Under the pieces are notes generated by a model that ran no database searches, was not told where the DNA came from, and was given only the letters and a program-made list of their open reading frames with translations. A stretch of DNA of 64,000 bases from Theristus sp. LFF4_11 (taxonomy: Eukaryota > Nematoda > Chromadorea > Monhysterida > Xyalidae). Made by a program: the position numbers and the translations under genes. The DNA lies in contig JASANC010005504.1 in assembly GCA_030248135.1 (NCBI GenBank), positions 1 to 64,000 of the forward strand, written 5' to 3'. Of the stretch, positions 1-12,922 are shown one piece after another. The first letter of the stretch is position 1. Every line of letters starts with the position of its first letter.

Positions 1-179
1 AGACTCGTAGTCGTTTGACTCCAGCAATGAGGCACATCCCTCGGACTTCGGTTCGTAGTAGGGTGGCACTCAACTCGTGTGACACGAGCGTCAAAATCCA
101 CTCGTCTGCAAACTGCAGCCGGGGGATGAAATCGCAATTTGAAAAACACTGAACTAATTGCAAACCAACAACAGTAACT

Positions 180-1380
180 TTAGCAAAAAACGGATGGCCA
201 ACCGCAGAGAATTGGTGGCCACGCAGCCGTTGTCAGAGCAGTGGCGTCACTTTGAGCAGCAGTAAAGCGAACGGTTTCATTGTAGAACGGCGCATCTTCC
301 AGTTCAGCCTTCCACGGAATCAAGTACTCAAGCAGCGCGAGCACTCCACCGACCGCAAGCACCATGGGGCTTGCCCAGAGAACGTACGTCGACAGCTGAG
401 CCACGGGCACTCTCACAACGGTAACAGACTCTCAGGCTCCGGATTCGTGGCGCAGTTCACACAATTGAGGTGGGAATTTGTTTTGGATTGGAACAAACCT
501 GGTGGGCAACGCCAATTTATCTTTGGGAAATATCCTCTGGTACAGTCGGTCGTGCCACAGACCGTAGATCAGATTGCCAAACAACGCTCCGATCAGCGTG
601 ATGTCTGCAAAACAGTGGCGTTTTGATGGCCGGTGTAACACTGCCAAGTTTCAGTGACTCACACCACCAACATGAATTTGTGGTCCAGGCGCCAAGCTGT
701 GGAAACAGCATTCCAGGACACTGCAAGAAAACACGGCTGAGACAAAGGTGCTGCTGGAGCATTCATTGCAAACGGCAACGTACCGCGCCACACACGGTCA
801 TGCCGACGCCGAGCACAAACGCACCAAACACCAGCGACAGCGCGTTCTTGCCGTCGAGCACCGAGTGAATGCCGCTGATTGCGAGGCGCACTTGCACTTG
901 CAATGTTCGCACGGGCAACACGTGCAGCACACACAGAACAATCATGCCTGCAACGTGCAACCGTGCGACCGTCAAGTGCGCGCGAATTTTTATGTTTAGA
1001 TTTATGTTTTTTAAAAAAACTTACTGCTCGCCATCGCTCCCAGGAACATTTTTAACATTATAAACTTTTCGAACACCATTTGTAGTCGAATATTTCGCGG
1101 TTCAAACACTGAAATTTGTTCAAAGAATGCAGTTGACGCAAAAAGTGCAGAGTTGTTTGCAAGAGTCGAGCGAACCTCTGCCTTTTTCCATGGCGCAGCC
1201 GAAGACAAAGCCGGTGCAGGCGCATGTGAATATGAACAACAAGTGCACGAGGCCCTCGTAATCGGACCGTGGCTCAGCATCAGGCTTGCTGCGGTCATGT
1301 TGTTTGGAGGTGGCCTTGGCAGCTGAAAGCGAACTTGAGACAAAGCGGTTTCGCAGCGATCCGCCAGTGTTTGTGGACAT
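180..1380 (-). CDS. YeeE/YedE (sulphur-transport) family membrane protein
   Basis: Six exons: 1176-1380, 1025-1108, 784-947, 663-720, 499-604, 180-411. All phases agree and give 282 aa from ATG at 1380 to TAA at 180-182. After a polar Ser/Lys-rich N-terminus (residues 1-42) the protein is mainly hydrophobic with several membrane segments. Two family hallmarks are visible: GCAMEKGRVFEP around residues 61-72, followed by a MLKMFLGA helix, and the Cys motif GVGMTVCGACPG ending near residue 154 across the exon 3/4 junction. In bacteria this family (TsuA/YeeE) moves thiosulphate or related sulphur compounds across the membrane; the substrate here is inferred only. The length is near one bacterial unit. 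The intron 5 acceptor is TGAG rather than TTCAG and is the weakest join. Multiple introns argue against bacterial contamination. The upstream 500 bp shows no clear promoter motif. Confidence 0.85.
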
Positions 1381-1926
1381 GCTTTTTCACAATTGTTTCT
1401 AAACAGATAAAACTGTATAAAATATAAAGACACTAACTGATATGAACCAAGTGAATATGCAACACCAGCCGGGTAGACAATAAAAATTAGCAGTTTTTTA
1501 GCCCGTGACCTTTTATTGCACAACAGTGTACTTGGAGGACATACGAAATGGCCGAGTAAACATGGCAGCTTTTTTCAGGGTGCATGGAGAACCAAATTTG
1601 AATAAAAAAAGAAACGTTCAAAAAGCCAGTTGTGTGTCAAATTTGACGTGGTTTCTTAATCGATCAATTTGTTCGCGATATTGTGTTCGTTCTTTTGTCA
1701 TTGCACATACTATTGAGAATTAACCAGGCATTCTTGAAAAATACAACTCTCATTCTGCGACTGATCCCGCTTGACGGAGAATACAGGACTGTCTTATTTA
1801 TTCGGCCATACTGTACCCGTTGGCCCGTTGGCGGAGTCGATTTCGCCGTTGTCAATGAATTTCACCATTGGAGTTTGCTGAGGTTCCTCTGTGTCAAATC
1901 GTTCGTCCAGCTCACCACGTTTCATA

Positions 1927-2135
1927 CTATTATCAATTTTTTAGGGTCTGCGATGGAATGCGTGTGCAAGTTTCAATATTTGTGGCAGGAAATTCAAATT
2001 CGCCTAAGTGATCCGGTATTTGGGGGACTCGGATCACTTTACTAATTTGAATTCCCGCGTCATGCATGAAAGGAAACTGTTTGCCTATCCATGCGCGTAT
2101 TGAGTCTCAGAACCAAAGTAAAATATCAATGACGA
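1927..2135 (+). mobile_element. Inverted-repeat MITE, family 2, copy a
   Basis: About 210 bp with imperfect inverted ends: the left end carries GGTCTGCGATGGAATGCGTG and the right end carries the complement of GGTTCTGAGACTCAATACGC. The core holds a short hairpin around GTGATCC / GGATCAC. Related copies are at 32533-32757, 35150-35605 and 35968-36198, all inside cadherin introns. No coding capacity, so it is non-autonomous. The superfamily is not recognised. Confidence 0.75.
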
Positions 2136-3237
2136 AGATTTTTTTGCAAACTCTTTTTACAATTTGTCAACAGTACTGAAAAAGACAGACATTTTTAGGT
2201 AGCAGGTACCTACTCAGGGGGTGAGGGTAAGTGGAACCTCCGGTCGCCTGTAAGAGGATTGCACCGTATGTTAATCGGTTCTACGGGGCAGGGGGGTACC
2301 ACCCTGCAATTTTCACTGAAAATTTTGAATGAAAAACGCCACAAATTAAAAAAGGTGCAAAAATTGTTGTCTGTATGTCTAAACAACCTTATATTTAGTC
2401 CATGTTATGCACCTGGGTAGCAAAAAAACACATTCGGTACTGTTTGTCAACACGCCACTGCCAACGTGCAAAACGAGAAGAGAACGAAAAAAAACAATCA
2501 AGCGCCCATTTTTATGGATAAACACATGAAGAGAAAGCTCCTGCGTAAAAATTCCAAAACAAGCGCTCTCCTCCTATAAAACTAACATCGCAGTACAGCG
2601 GTGCAACGCTGCGTGCACAGGCGCACAACATTGCGCTTAAACGAAAAAAAAAACTGGACATTGGAAAACTGCATGAAACGACACTTATTCAATCCAAACT
2701 ACACACAGTGTATGCAGGTGTATCGCATGTTGTGTACGTGACTGACTGCACACAGTCATTTCGCTCGTAGTCTCTTGTCACATGATGTCAACTGCTGCGT
2801 GCACGGAGCCAATGCAGTTTTTTCGCGGTAAATTAGCAGTTCATGCAGCAAGTTTATCAAATAACAAACAACTCAGAAGGCAAACAAACGTGGCTCCATA
2901 AGTGTTTTACATGTCACGCCTACGTACATCCTTCTAAAGGTACTCACAAAAAAACCTATTCCCAGCGGTATACTTGCAGTATCCAAAGGCTTCGCAGTAT
3001 GGAGACGCAATATTTTCTCCAAGCGTTTGTAGAGAAAATCGTGAAATCATCAGAAGACCGTGTCGAGATCTGACGCAATCGTTACGTTCTCTGTGGGTCG
3101 TATACTATTCAGTTATATATTTAATTAAATTCAATCGGTAAATTCAATATTTGACTGTGTTTCATGCTTTTAAAAACATTTTTATGAAAATCCTTGACAA
3201 TCAGAGAGGATCGTGTCGAGACCCAATGTGGCCGTTC

Positions 3238-3482
3238 GTTACCCAAAATACCGAAATCGCAATAACCTAGTTAATATCAAAATCCTAAATTTTCAAAAAA
3301 CCAAAAGTCAGAAATTGCCCAAAATCCAAAATATCATACCCACAATCCAAAAATCCCGAGTGCCTAAAATCCAACTTACCCAAAGTATGAAAGTTCCAAA
3401 TGTCCAAAATCCCAATTATCCAAAATATTAAAAACCCAAATCCCCAAAATACCACTTCTTAAAATCCCAGAATCCAAAATGC
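3238..3482 (+). repeat. Degenerate CCAAAAT-rich tract
   Basis: An A/C-rich stretch in which CCAAAAT, CCCAAAAT and close variants recur every 8-14 bp without a fixed period. It looks like a decayed simple repeat. No coding signal. Confidence 0.6.
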
Positions 3483-3914
3483 AGTATGACCGAATAAATA
3501 CGGCAGCCCTTGTCTTCTCAATCAAGGCGAGTTAGTCACAGACTAGTAGTTGCCTTTTTCAAAAATGCTAAGATATTCGCCAAGATACATGTATAGTGCG
3601 CAATGGACAAAGAATAAGCAGGATAGCACGAATAAAACAATTTTATTTAAAATGTGTTGCATATAAGGGCGGTACAAGCCACGGCCCATGGCTGGATTTC
3701 GGTATTTCGAATTTTTGCGCTCAAACCAACCTATAGAGCACATAATGTCACTGTAGTCCGACACGTTCGGAAAAATAGGCTATACATTATACCTCCGTTC
3801 CACATCCTATAACATACCGTAATTCAACAACCAATAATAAATGCACAAATAATCCACCCAGAAGCAGGCCGCACGCACAAGTGAAAAACTAGTCAGATGG
3901 CATAATGGTGTCCA

Positions 3915-4057
3915 CAGTCGAACTCTAAATCATGGGGAATCAGCTGATTGGCTGGTGGTCATGGTGGTCATGGTCAGTCTGTACAGGCATTGCTGCAAAG
4001 CAAGCAAATCGTAATCCCAACCAATCAGCTGATTGCCAATAATTTAGAGTTTGACTG
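3915..4057 (+). mobile_element. pogo/Tc1-like MITE, copy 1
   Basis: 143 bp. The left end reads CAGTCGAACTCTAAATCATG, then AATCAGCTGATTGG. The right end is the inverted equivalent, closing in TTTAGAGTTTGACTG. The termini are flanked by CA and TA, consistent with a TA target site. CAGT-GAAC ends are known from pogo/Tigger-type elements. No open frame. A second full copy is at 58681-58844; half copies are at 10821-10852 and about 35503-35548. Confidence 0.8.
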
Positions 4058-5415
4058 TAGAACATGGAATAGTCATGGCACTCCCGATCAGATTTAGTTA
4101 TTTACCGATTTTAATTTAAGAGAGAATGTGAATGACAAAAGAAAAACCATTAAGCAATGACTGTAATGTGATACAAAAAATACTGGCCTATCCAAAGGGC
4201 GAACCACACAAACAACTTTGAAGCGCCGAAGCTCGTTCCATATTCGACGATTTTTCGTTTCTTTCTAGGCACATTAACACCGTTGAGCTATAATGATAAA
4301 AATCTGAATTGAATTTTTGTTAGACACCGACAAAAAAGAGTTTCAGCTCAAATGGCCGATTGTTGATGAGCTGCGCCGCTTCATGACTATCTATATGATA
4401 CGAAAATTCTCATAAATCAATGAACTTGACGATAATCACAATATCCAATGAAACAAGCACCAAAATGAAAAAGAACCACCGTTTGTGTTTCGACAACCAA
4501 TTACTTTTAATCAAAACCAATTAGTTTCGGGACTTTCGACAGATTCCAATATGGCCAAACGCAAAGCTTACATGGTTAGAAATCTTTCAAAAAAACTGTT
4601 AACAACAAACTAAACCAAAAAATAAGGCAACAATGTACGCGGAAGACAAAGTCGTGGTGATCATTGTTATGAAAAACTGAACCCTGTAGCCCACAGAAAA
4701 TCCACGCATTCAGAATGAACCACCAAGTTTGTGTGAAGGGGCCACTTCTACAAGTTGACTACTTCGGGGTCAATCGTTGCCAGCGTTGTTCTCACTGGCG
4801 TTGGCGCTGTTGGTGATGCTCGCTCATTGGCTGACTCAGTGCTGAAAACAAAGTCCCTTGAAAAACAAGATTCAATCGCGTGCTTACATCGTTATGAATC
4901 TATGATCATTACAATCGTAGTACTTACTTAAATGAATACAATTCGAATGACTTGGAAGAGACTGTGAAACAACAATCGACACTGACATCAATTATTCTTT
5001 CTTTGACAAACGGCATGCTACTAGCAGATGAGTTGTCCCTCAATATCAGAAAACTAGAAACTTGATGCAAAATATACCAGACGGTTTGACTAACGTCTCC
5101 GAAACAGTGGTGTCTGCATGTGCACACGTTGACCACTGTGCGGCGCTGTCCAGTGTGTGTTTCTCTTCCAACGGCGACAGAACGAAACTCAACAGTTCAT
5201 ATTTGTCGAGGTACGTGTCGTAGCATCGTCCGCGTGCTGCTGGCTCAGGCGCCGCCTCGCTTTGTTTTCCTTTCTCAACGTCCGGTCGCCGATGTTTGCT
5301 CAACAATGGATGTGGGGCACAGCTGGCGTATGGGTGGAATGGGATGCGACAACGATTAGGTTGCGTTCACAAAGCACGTTCAAACAAAAATGAAATACAA
5401 CAGAAGACCGCAAAA

Positions 5416-8400
5416 TCAAACCAACCCAGACTCAAACTTCGGCTTCGGTGGAATCGGTGGTGGCACCGGCTTGCAGACGGGCGCTGGCGTTTTGCTGGGT
5501 GACGTCTGCGGTGCGTCGGTGACCTGCTGAGTGAAAGTGACAGGCACAGTGATGCAGGCCAACGATCGACATCTACAGCCGCCACACACTGCAGTGTTTT
5601 GCACGCAACAACCACCAACCAACCAGCGCATTTTTCAGTTTCGCAGTGCCGCGCGCGCTGCCCGGTCGGAAGGTGCGTGCGATGCCGGTGGTTGCGTCGT
5701 GGCGCAGTCGCCGCAGCGGGTTGCACTCGTGCTCGTGCTCACTCGACTGCGTGTGCTCAGTGGGCGACAGCTGTGGGGCGCCGTGCGGCACAACGCTGCC
5801 GCTGCCGCTGACGCCACTGACGCTCGTCGTCAACAGCATCGGCCCGGAAATGACGGGAGACGCTGCACCGGACGAAGCAGCTGGTGGCGGTGGCGGGGGC
5901 GGTCGGCTGCTTGGGCGACTGCACAAATACACACACATGACAATTGGTCGGAAACGCTCAGATGGCATGTTGGAGTGAGTGACACAAGGACAGAGAAACT
6001 GGCCACAATGGCAGTTGAGCAGTGCACCTGGTTGGTGACGGCTGTTGGCTGCGGTGCAGTGACGACGCGGAGCCGAGACTGGCCGAGTCAGTGCCGAGTG
6101 ACGTCACCGATCTGGCACACTCGACCAACACTTTGTACGCATCCTCCGCCTCGGGCGTCCATTTCGCATGGTCGCTCGGCAATTGCGACTGTCGCTGCTG
6201 CGGTGGCCCGTTCGAGGGCGACCATCGCTCTTGTTGTTTCATTGATCTAAAAACAACAACAACAACAATCAAGCCAACCAACGTGCATGATGCTTCTCTG
6301 CATTTCGGACTGGCTGACATCATGTGCAGAAAATCATCATCAGTACTGTGTCCCTCTCGAAGACCTCGTAGTTGTGTTCGATATTACTATACCCCCAAAA
6401 GACGTCGAACCCGAAAGTTTTCACAAAATGTTTCCAAACAGCACAGCGTGCGGGTTTACTTGATGCGCTCTGTCAACGAGTCGAGCGTGTCTTGCGATGG
6501 CGACGTGTCAGCGGCTGTGCCGTGCACTGTGCTCTGCTGACGTTGTTGCCCGCACAGACCAGTCTCTCGATCAACTGCCTAAACAACACTCCCAACTACA
6601 ACTCCAAAAGTGCAGCACAGTCAGCTTGTTGAAACAAGCGTCAGTGAGAAACAGTAAAAGCTGAACCGTGTGTGACATGCGATGTGCAGTGTCGGTCATT
6701 TCGTCTGCGTTTGCGTGCGAAATTGGACGGCCACTGGCAGGCAACGCAGGGGCAGTCTCAATGCTGCTGATGATGCTCAAATCCAACGACAATGATGCGT
6801 CGTGCTTTTGGTCATTCGACATACACTTTTGGTCATTTGCATCCTGAAAAAATAGCTTGCGTTAAAGATGCTGTTAGAACTATTGGTCATACGTAGGCAC
6901 TAGGCAGGTAGAGGAGAAACCGCACTGCTGATCAGCCAAACTCACCCGACAATGACTTGGATCATCCATGGCGCAATGATTCGGTGGTCTACGACTACGA
7001 AGGCATTGCTCAGCAACTGCACATTCAGTGGATGGCTTTTTGCGTGGACTGTCCAAGTTCAACGCTTCGAAGACCTCGTCCAACAGCGACAACGAGGCAC
7101 GGCCGTCCGTTGCAGCTGCAGTGACCGCATTCGTCTGGTTGTCCATCGCTGGTGGTGGTGTGCGCTTGCACGCAGTTGCTGGTGTCGCCTTGTTCTCTGA
7201 CTGGAAAGTCGTTTGCGGAAAAAAGTTGCCTCATCACGTTGAACCAAAACATCACCACCCATGAACCACCCAAAGAAGTACAAAATGTCTATGGACATAC
7301 GAAGAACAAGTTTTCAGTAGAACTACATGCACATTTGCAAGCTTTGAATGTCCCTGCACGAACGGAGGAAATCAGAACTACCAGTAAGTATACATCAAAG
7401 TATTACATACATATGTAGGTGTACTGTACAGACCAAAAATTCAAAATATCCGGTATCATGTTTCATGTGATTGGTCGTTGACCACAAAGACATAACAAAA
7501 CGACTCCCATCTTCACATTGAATAGCCAGAAAGCGAAATACTACAGGAACAAAAACGAACAAACAGCGAACAGAGACAAGCGAACCGTAGCAGGTGGTGG
7601 GTGGACAGGAGCACGCACGCTCGGGACAGGCAGCACGTGTGCTTGTGGCACACCGTTTGTGGCACGTTCACAGTGGGACCGGGGCAGCATGGTGCTGGCA
7701 GCATCAGTGTGCGTGCCTGTCAGCGGCTTTGTTGTGTCTGCCGCCGTCGAGCTCTCGTTGTGCTGCAGCAGTCCCGCTGACTCATCCGTTCTTGTCGCTG
7801 AAAAAAATGCTCACATCAATGATGCCTCTGTGTTCATTCGTTCTTTAGTCAACAAAAACCACCAGGAATCGAAAGGGTGCTGTAACGTGGCATGAACAGC
7901 AAGAGGACAGGATACATGGAGCGTGAGTGGACTGCAAATGCGTAAACGAATGAAGCTTTGCTGTGCTGTTTGACTCTGCATTTGTACGAGCACGACACAA
8001 ACCACCCCATGTGATCGCATTCAATATTTTCAGTGGTGTATAAACATAAGCGATGTGAGCATTTTTTGTTCCATGAGTGTTGTTGCGTTGCCACCGCTGA
8101 AAGGAATTATGTGCAGTGCAACAATGCTTTAAGAGGTTTCTTTGGATGATACAGTGCAGGAGCGATGTGGGTTCTTGTGTCAACTTCTTTGCCACATGTG
8201 GCGATGTTGATTGCACATCGCAACTTCAAAACTCGTGGACATCAACCGTTTTTAAAAGCGTGTCATGCACACGATTTTTCAGCCAGCCCGTGCTTTGATG
8301 GATATGCCAATTTTTAAGGATAGCATTATTTTGTTGCACTCGGGATTTTCGTCACACACGCATGATTCCATTTGCAAGGAAGGACAACCCGAAAAAACAT

Positions 8401-11400
8401 AACGTAAGAACGACATCACAAATTTTAAACAACGTATGTTGTTGATCTAATCGCGAAAATGCAGCAGCTAAATTTTCAGTCAAAATGCGAGTTTGTGAAA
8501 TGAATGTTCATATTTAAACTAAAAAACACTTAACAACCCCTTAGAATTTTAATTCAACCTTGTTGTCTAACGAACGAATAGATTGTTGAAAAGCAAATTG
8601 GAATGTGTTTTCGGGCGTCAACGTATGACTTTCGGTCTCTTTGCACGGTCATTTGATATTTGACGAAGGCCTGTAGCGGTTTCCAGCGAACAGCAACAGC
8701 ACAACACAACACACGCCCACAAACAAACGAGCGACTGTAGTGAAGTGGCACTGGCTCTGGCATACTTTGTTTACAACACACAGACACACAACCCTCCCCT
8801 CGTTCTTGCACAATTCACTACAACAATGAAATACACCAACTCAAACAAAAAAACCGCCCCAAAACGAGCTCACACAGAAAACACACCGGTGTATCAAGTT
8901 TTTTCGTTTTTATTTACCATACATGTAACGCAGAAAACGGTAAAAAAATGCCGTTTCTATTTCGCCATACTTACCAGAAGAAAACAAAAACAAAAAAGAA
9001 GAAACGATCTCTTAAGTTCAGTGTATTCACCTCAACACGCAGCCGCCTGACAATTTATTACGATTTTGGAACTGAATTTGCGACGTTTTCCGCCGTTAAA
9101 ATGCAGCAGTTTTTTCTGTCGACCACAAGAGTTTCGCAATTCAGCCGTCAGTAGTCAGCTCGTAAACAGTTGTTCAATACGTGCATATGTTATGAGAAGG
9201 CATATTTACTGCTTCGTTCGTATGTCAGCAAGTTTAGCACCATAAAACCTGCACAGGATGCCGGGCGCAGCAAAAAACGTCACACTTGCACAAGACACGT
9301 TTTAGCGTGCAATGTTTGACTCGGGTTGACACGCCCCCCTCTCGTCCCCATCACAGACAATTTGCACCCAAAATTTGCACTCGAACGTATAGACTTTTTT
9401 GGCGGTCGGAAAACGAATAACGCTGTTAAAAAAAACGCTCATAACTAAAAGCAGCAGCTGAAACACACGGATTATGCAATAAAGATGCATAAAAACATTT
9501 ATCCATCCAGCGGCACCATCACACGCCACAACGCAACATGTGTGTGCGCATCTGCTCTGCCGTTGCTTACACGCTTCAGTTTTCCCTGTTCCCATAGGCT
9601 TGTGCTGGTTTCGCAATGCGCGGTTGGGTCTGTCGAAATGCAAATAACAGATAAGCATCGTAAGTAACAGCCAAAACTTACCAGAAACTAATGGAAAACC
9701 TTGTGGTGGCGATTTCGGCGGTGTTGGCAGAGCACTAACGCCGGCAACATCGCCAAAACAGACGCCATCCATGCCGTAATGTGCAACATGCTTCACGTCA
9801 CCGATCGGACCGGAGATTTTCAGCTTTCCATTCTCGACCGGCGCCTTTTTGCTACGCAGCTTCTTGTTGCTCGCTTTGTCGTTTGTTACATCTGCGAGAT
9901 GAAACAATACTTTTCAAATCTAGAATCAGCTGAAATGAAAGAAATACAATAAAAATACATAGTCGAGTCCATGAATTCTGTTTGTTTGAAACAAGTCTTC
10001 AAATTCCCAGTGCAAAAGAACCAATTCAGGCAGGTTGTGTCACAATTTTGTGCACCTTTTGGTGGCCTTTGCTGTGCAGCGATGTTGTTATTTGAATAGT
10101 CGGAGATGTCACTGGTAATGCTGGCGCACATGCGACTGTTGTTGTTGAAGTTGAACGGCATCTTCGGGTAGTCGACGCTGATGTGCGCCACTGTGTTCGT
10201 TGGCACAAACAGACCACTGCGGCCGCACGCCAACACACCCTTCCAGTAGTAGCCGTCCGGGTATTCCGGGGGTCTGCAGCAAGAAAACGATTGGGCCTTT
10301 TGAAAATCACTGTCATTTTGGGTGAGCGGCTGGAAATTTGTTTGAGCCGATTCAGTGTACCTGTGATTCAAGACCGTGATCAAGGTGCCGACAGAGAACT
10401 GCAGATGATCGGGAATACCGTCGCTGCATTGGACGACCGCCTGCACGCGCTCTGGTCGCAACTGCAACGCAAAAATGGGGCTGAACAATTGAAAGTATAA
10501 AACAGTTTTCAGCAAAAATAGCAAAGCAACCTCCGGTAGAATGTTGGCGAGCTCAGCGAATTTCGGTCGTTTGCCGGGCTGGTGTGCCCAGCAGCGCAGC
10601 ATCAACTGATAGTACTCGCTGGGACAGCAGTCGGGTGGCTCGAGACGCTCGCAACGAGGCACGTCAATCATTTCAAGAATCTCAAATCAAACAAAAAACG
10701 TAAAGAAACACAAAGCAAAGAAAAACAAACAAAAAAGAACATGTGGACTACTTCTCGGGTAGCTTGCTAGCATTGGTGTGGTGCATTCGATAAGCATAAA
10801 CATATCGAAAGGCAAACATTCAGCCGAACTAAAAATCATGGACAATCAGCTGCTGTTGAATACGGCTCACTGATTGGTGCAGCAGGTGCCACGAGCGCGA
10901 TGCATGCAGCCAATCAAGAGGCCATATTCCAATGGCACCACCACGCACGTGCTGCATGTGCAGCGACCAGTGTCCACCTGCTGTCCAGTGAGCGTCGCCA
11001 TCGGCTGCATGCCGTGTGTGAACATCTCCCAGAGTGCCACGCCGTACGCCCACACGTCGCTGGCCGAGGTGAACTTGAGGTGGTTGATGCATTCGGGGGC
11101 GCACCACGCCATCGGCAGCTTCACAGTGTTCGTCAGGCTCGTGCGATAGTATTCCTCGTCGATGCGCAGCGACTTCGACAGACCAAAGTCGGAGATCTTC
11201 ACCTGTGTCAGTGGGATAGGATGCCAGAAATATATTGAGTCGCATTGGAATACATTACGCACGAAATGACTGCTTAGCCCAGAAGCGTAAAATTGAAATG
11301 AGAACGAATTGTCAATGCGAGTGGTACGACAATAAAGGGGGATTTAGCAATTAGTTTTTGTGCGTTAGCACGGACACGACACTTAAAAATGGCCACGCGA

Positions 11401-12574
11401 TTACGATTCAGACATCGTGTGTGTGTGTACTCGTGTGTTCTATCGAACGATAGTGCATTTAGTGCATTACGAAAACCAAGGCGCAAGTAGATGTTGACAA
11501 ATTCAAAAGGCACACGCACCACAACACAAACCTTATCTGCAGAGAACACGAGAATGTTGCGGGCAGCGAGATCACGATGAATGAAACGGTTTGCCTCGAG
11601 ATAGGCCATGCCATCACAGATTTGCTCAGCGTACTCGCACAAACGTTCAACCGGAAACGAGGCACGCAGCGCACCGTCGCACAGACACTCGTGCAGCGAA
11701 CGCAGGGGTGCCAGCTCGGAGACCTGCTTTGGCGACAGACAAGCTGCTCTACACTATTGACACGTGCGTCACGCCAAGGCCAGTGGTGTTTCTACTTTGC
11801 ATCACCACAACATATGTGGCAGCATCAGCCACCAATGTACTCACGAGCATTATCGTCTTCGTCTCGAGCACAACGCCGAACATTTGCACCACATTTTCAT
11901 GGTGCACACGGTGCAAAATCGCAGCTTCCTGAATGAAGTCGAGCGGATTTGCCTGCATCTTGGCCGGGTCGATCACTTTCACGGCAACCTGCGTCAACAA
12001 ATATCACGTTCAGATGATTTTATCAGCAGATCACGTCATTTTGGCGTGCAAAGCGAACATGAATGTTATCGCCGGTGGTCGGCTGCGTCCAAACTGCCTG
12101 CCACACAGAGCCGAACTCGCCGGCTCCAAGTTGTTTGCAGAGCGTCACATTGCACGCTGCGATGATGTGCTGCTCGGCTGGCGGTGGCGTTGACGCCGGC
12201 GACTGCGCCTCCCAGTGGCGTCTCTGTCGCGAGCAGTTTGCTGCTGAAACGGCAGCACCACCCGCGCCGGATGTTGAGTTCTGATCTCTTTCGTCGGCGC
12301 CTCGAAATTTGCCGACCATTTTGCGCTTCAGTCGGTCCATCAGCGACTCCGGATAATCCCTATGGTAGAATTTCCAGAAGCGACGAATCTCCGGGCGCGT
12401 CATGCCGATGTGCAGCAAGTCCGCGTCGGTGACGTAGCGCACGTGGTCGCACGAGTGAATGTGCAGATGCGCCTTGAACACGCTGTAATACGCGCACAGA
12501 TCCGCATCGGCCAACAGTTGATACAGCGTTGGCCTTGGCCTCAGTTCGTCCGTGCTGTTTGTGTTCGTTTGCAT
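5416..12574 (-). CDS. ACK: ACK-family non-receptor tyrosine kinase (TNK2-like)
   Basis: Fifteen exons with consistent phases give 1,021 aa (human TNK2 is of similar length): 12059-12574, 11845-11988, 11532-11723, 10978-11202, 10531-10680, 10361-10461, 10056-10273, 9682-9891, 7619-7797, 6946-7200, 6667-6843, 6460-6536, 6028-6246, 5624-5918, 5416-5523. Domain order: SAM-like N-terminus (about 15-75); kinase with glycine loop GAGEFGSV (150), VAVK lysine (176), HRDLAARN (Asp271), DFG (289) and APE; SH3 (about 410-475); CRIB-like ISGPIGDVKHVAHYG (541-555); then a long Pro/Ser-rich tail with a poly-Pro run and a final PPPIPPKPKF. ACK kinases bind GTP-Cdc42 through CRIB and act at endocytic and receptor sites. 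The CRIB Phe is replaced by Val. Upstream GTG and ACG codons are in frame, but 12574 is the first ATG. Confidence 0.95.
7798..9681 (-). other. Large intron 8 of the ACK gene
   Basis: 1.9 kb, by far the longest intron of this gene. It is flanked by a GTAAG donor after exon 8 and a TTTTTTTCAG acceptor before exon 9. I see no extra exon, repeat copy or RNA gene in it. Small open frames on both strands lack recognisable motifs. Confidence 0.7.
10821..10852 (+). mobile_element. Half copy of the pogo-like MITE in ACK intron 4
   Basis: CAGCCGAACT followed by AAATCATGGACAATCAGCTG matches one end of the MITE at 3915. The opposite end is not recognisable, so this is a decayed or truncated copy. Confidence 0.55.
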
Positions 12575-12632
12575 TGCGTTCACCGTCGTTGCTCCAGTCG
12601 CTGTCGCTGTACAAGAGTACGACGTGCGTGAG

Positions 12633-12758
12633 TAGGATTGTTAAAAAAACAAAAATCGTCATTTTTTTAATTTAAAAAAATTCAAAAATCAAAGTTGTGC
12701 TTAATCAATCAGGGAGTTCGAAGAACCACATATGATATGCAATAGCCTCCGGAACAGT
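12633..12758 (+). mobile_element. Truncated hAT-like element A (copy A5) next to the ACK start
   Basis: Begins with TAGGATTGTTAAA, a variant of the family A end, and follows the left part of element A until GCCTCCGGAAC. It is then replaced by G-tract cassette sequence. It lies immediately 5' of the ACK first exon, so it occupies the position expected for promoter or 5'UTR sequence. Confidence 0.75.
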
Positions 12759-12779
12759 ACCGAAGGCGAAAGCAAATTT

Positions 12780-12914
12780 TCGAGGGGGGGGTGTCGTCAC
12801 GTGGGGGGGGGTGCCGAAAATTTTTCAGTGGGGGGGGGTGTCAGTCATGGTACAGTGACACCCCCCAGGCGTGGGCCATGGGGGGTGCACTATTGTAGAA
12901 AATTTTCTGGGGGG
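12780..12914. repeat. G-tract cassette
   Basis: Runs of 6-10 G separated by short fixed phrases such as GTGTCGTCACGT, CCATGGGGGGTGCAC and GAAAATTTTCTGG. The same phrases recur at 61640-61760. Long open frames across it are composition artefacts. Confidence 0.8.
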
Positions 12915-12922
12915 GTGCACAC

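Larger units (their letters stand above)
1381..5415. other. Intergenic region between the YeeE-like gene and the ACK 3' end
   Basis: No supported exon in 4 kb. It holds an inverted-repeat MITE (1927-2135), a degenerate CCAAAAT tract (3238-3482) and a pogo-like MITE (3915-4057). The small open frames here show no family motif and no consistent splice structure. Confidence 0.7.

Noticed and set aside
180..1380. Bacterial contamination as the source of the YeeE-like gene
   Set aside because: Five phase-consistent spliceosomal introns interrupt it.
5531..6540. Long + strand open frames (239 and 172 codons)
   Set aside because: They are antisense shadows of ACK exons 12-14, whose phases join perfectly on the minus strand.
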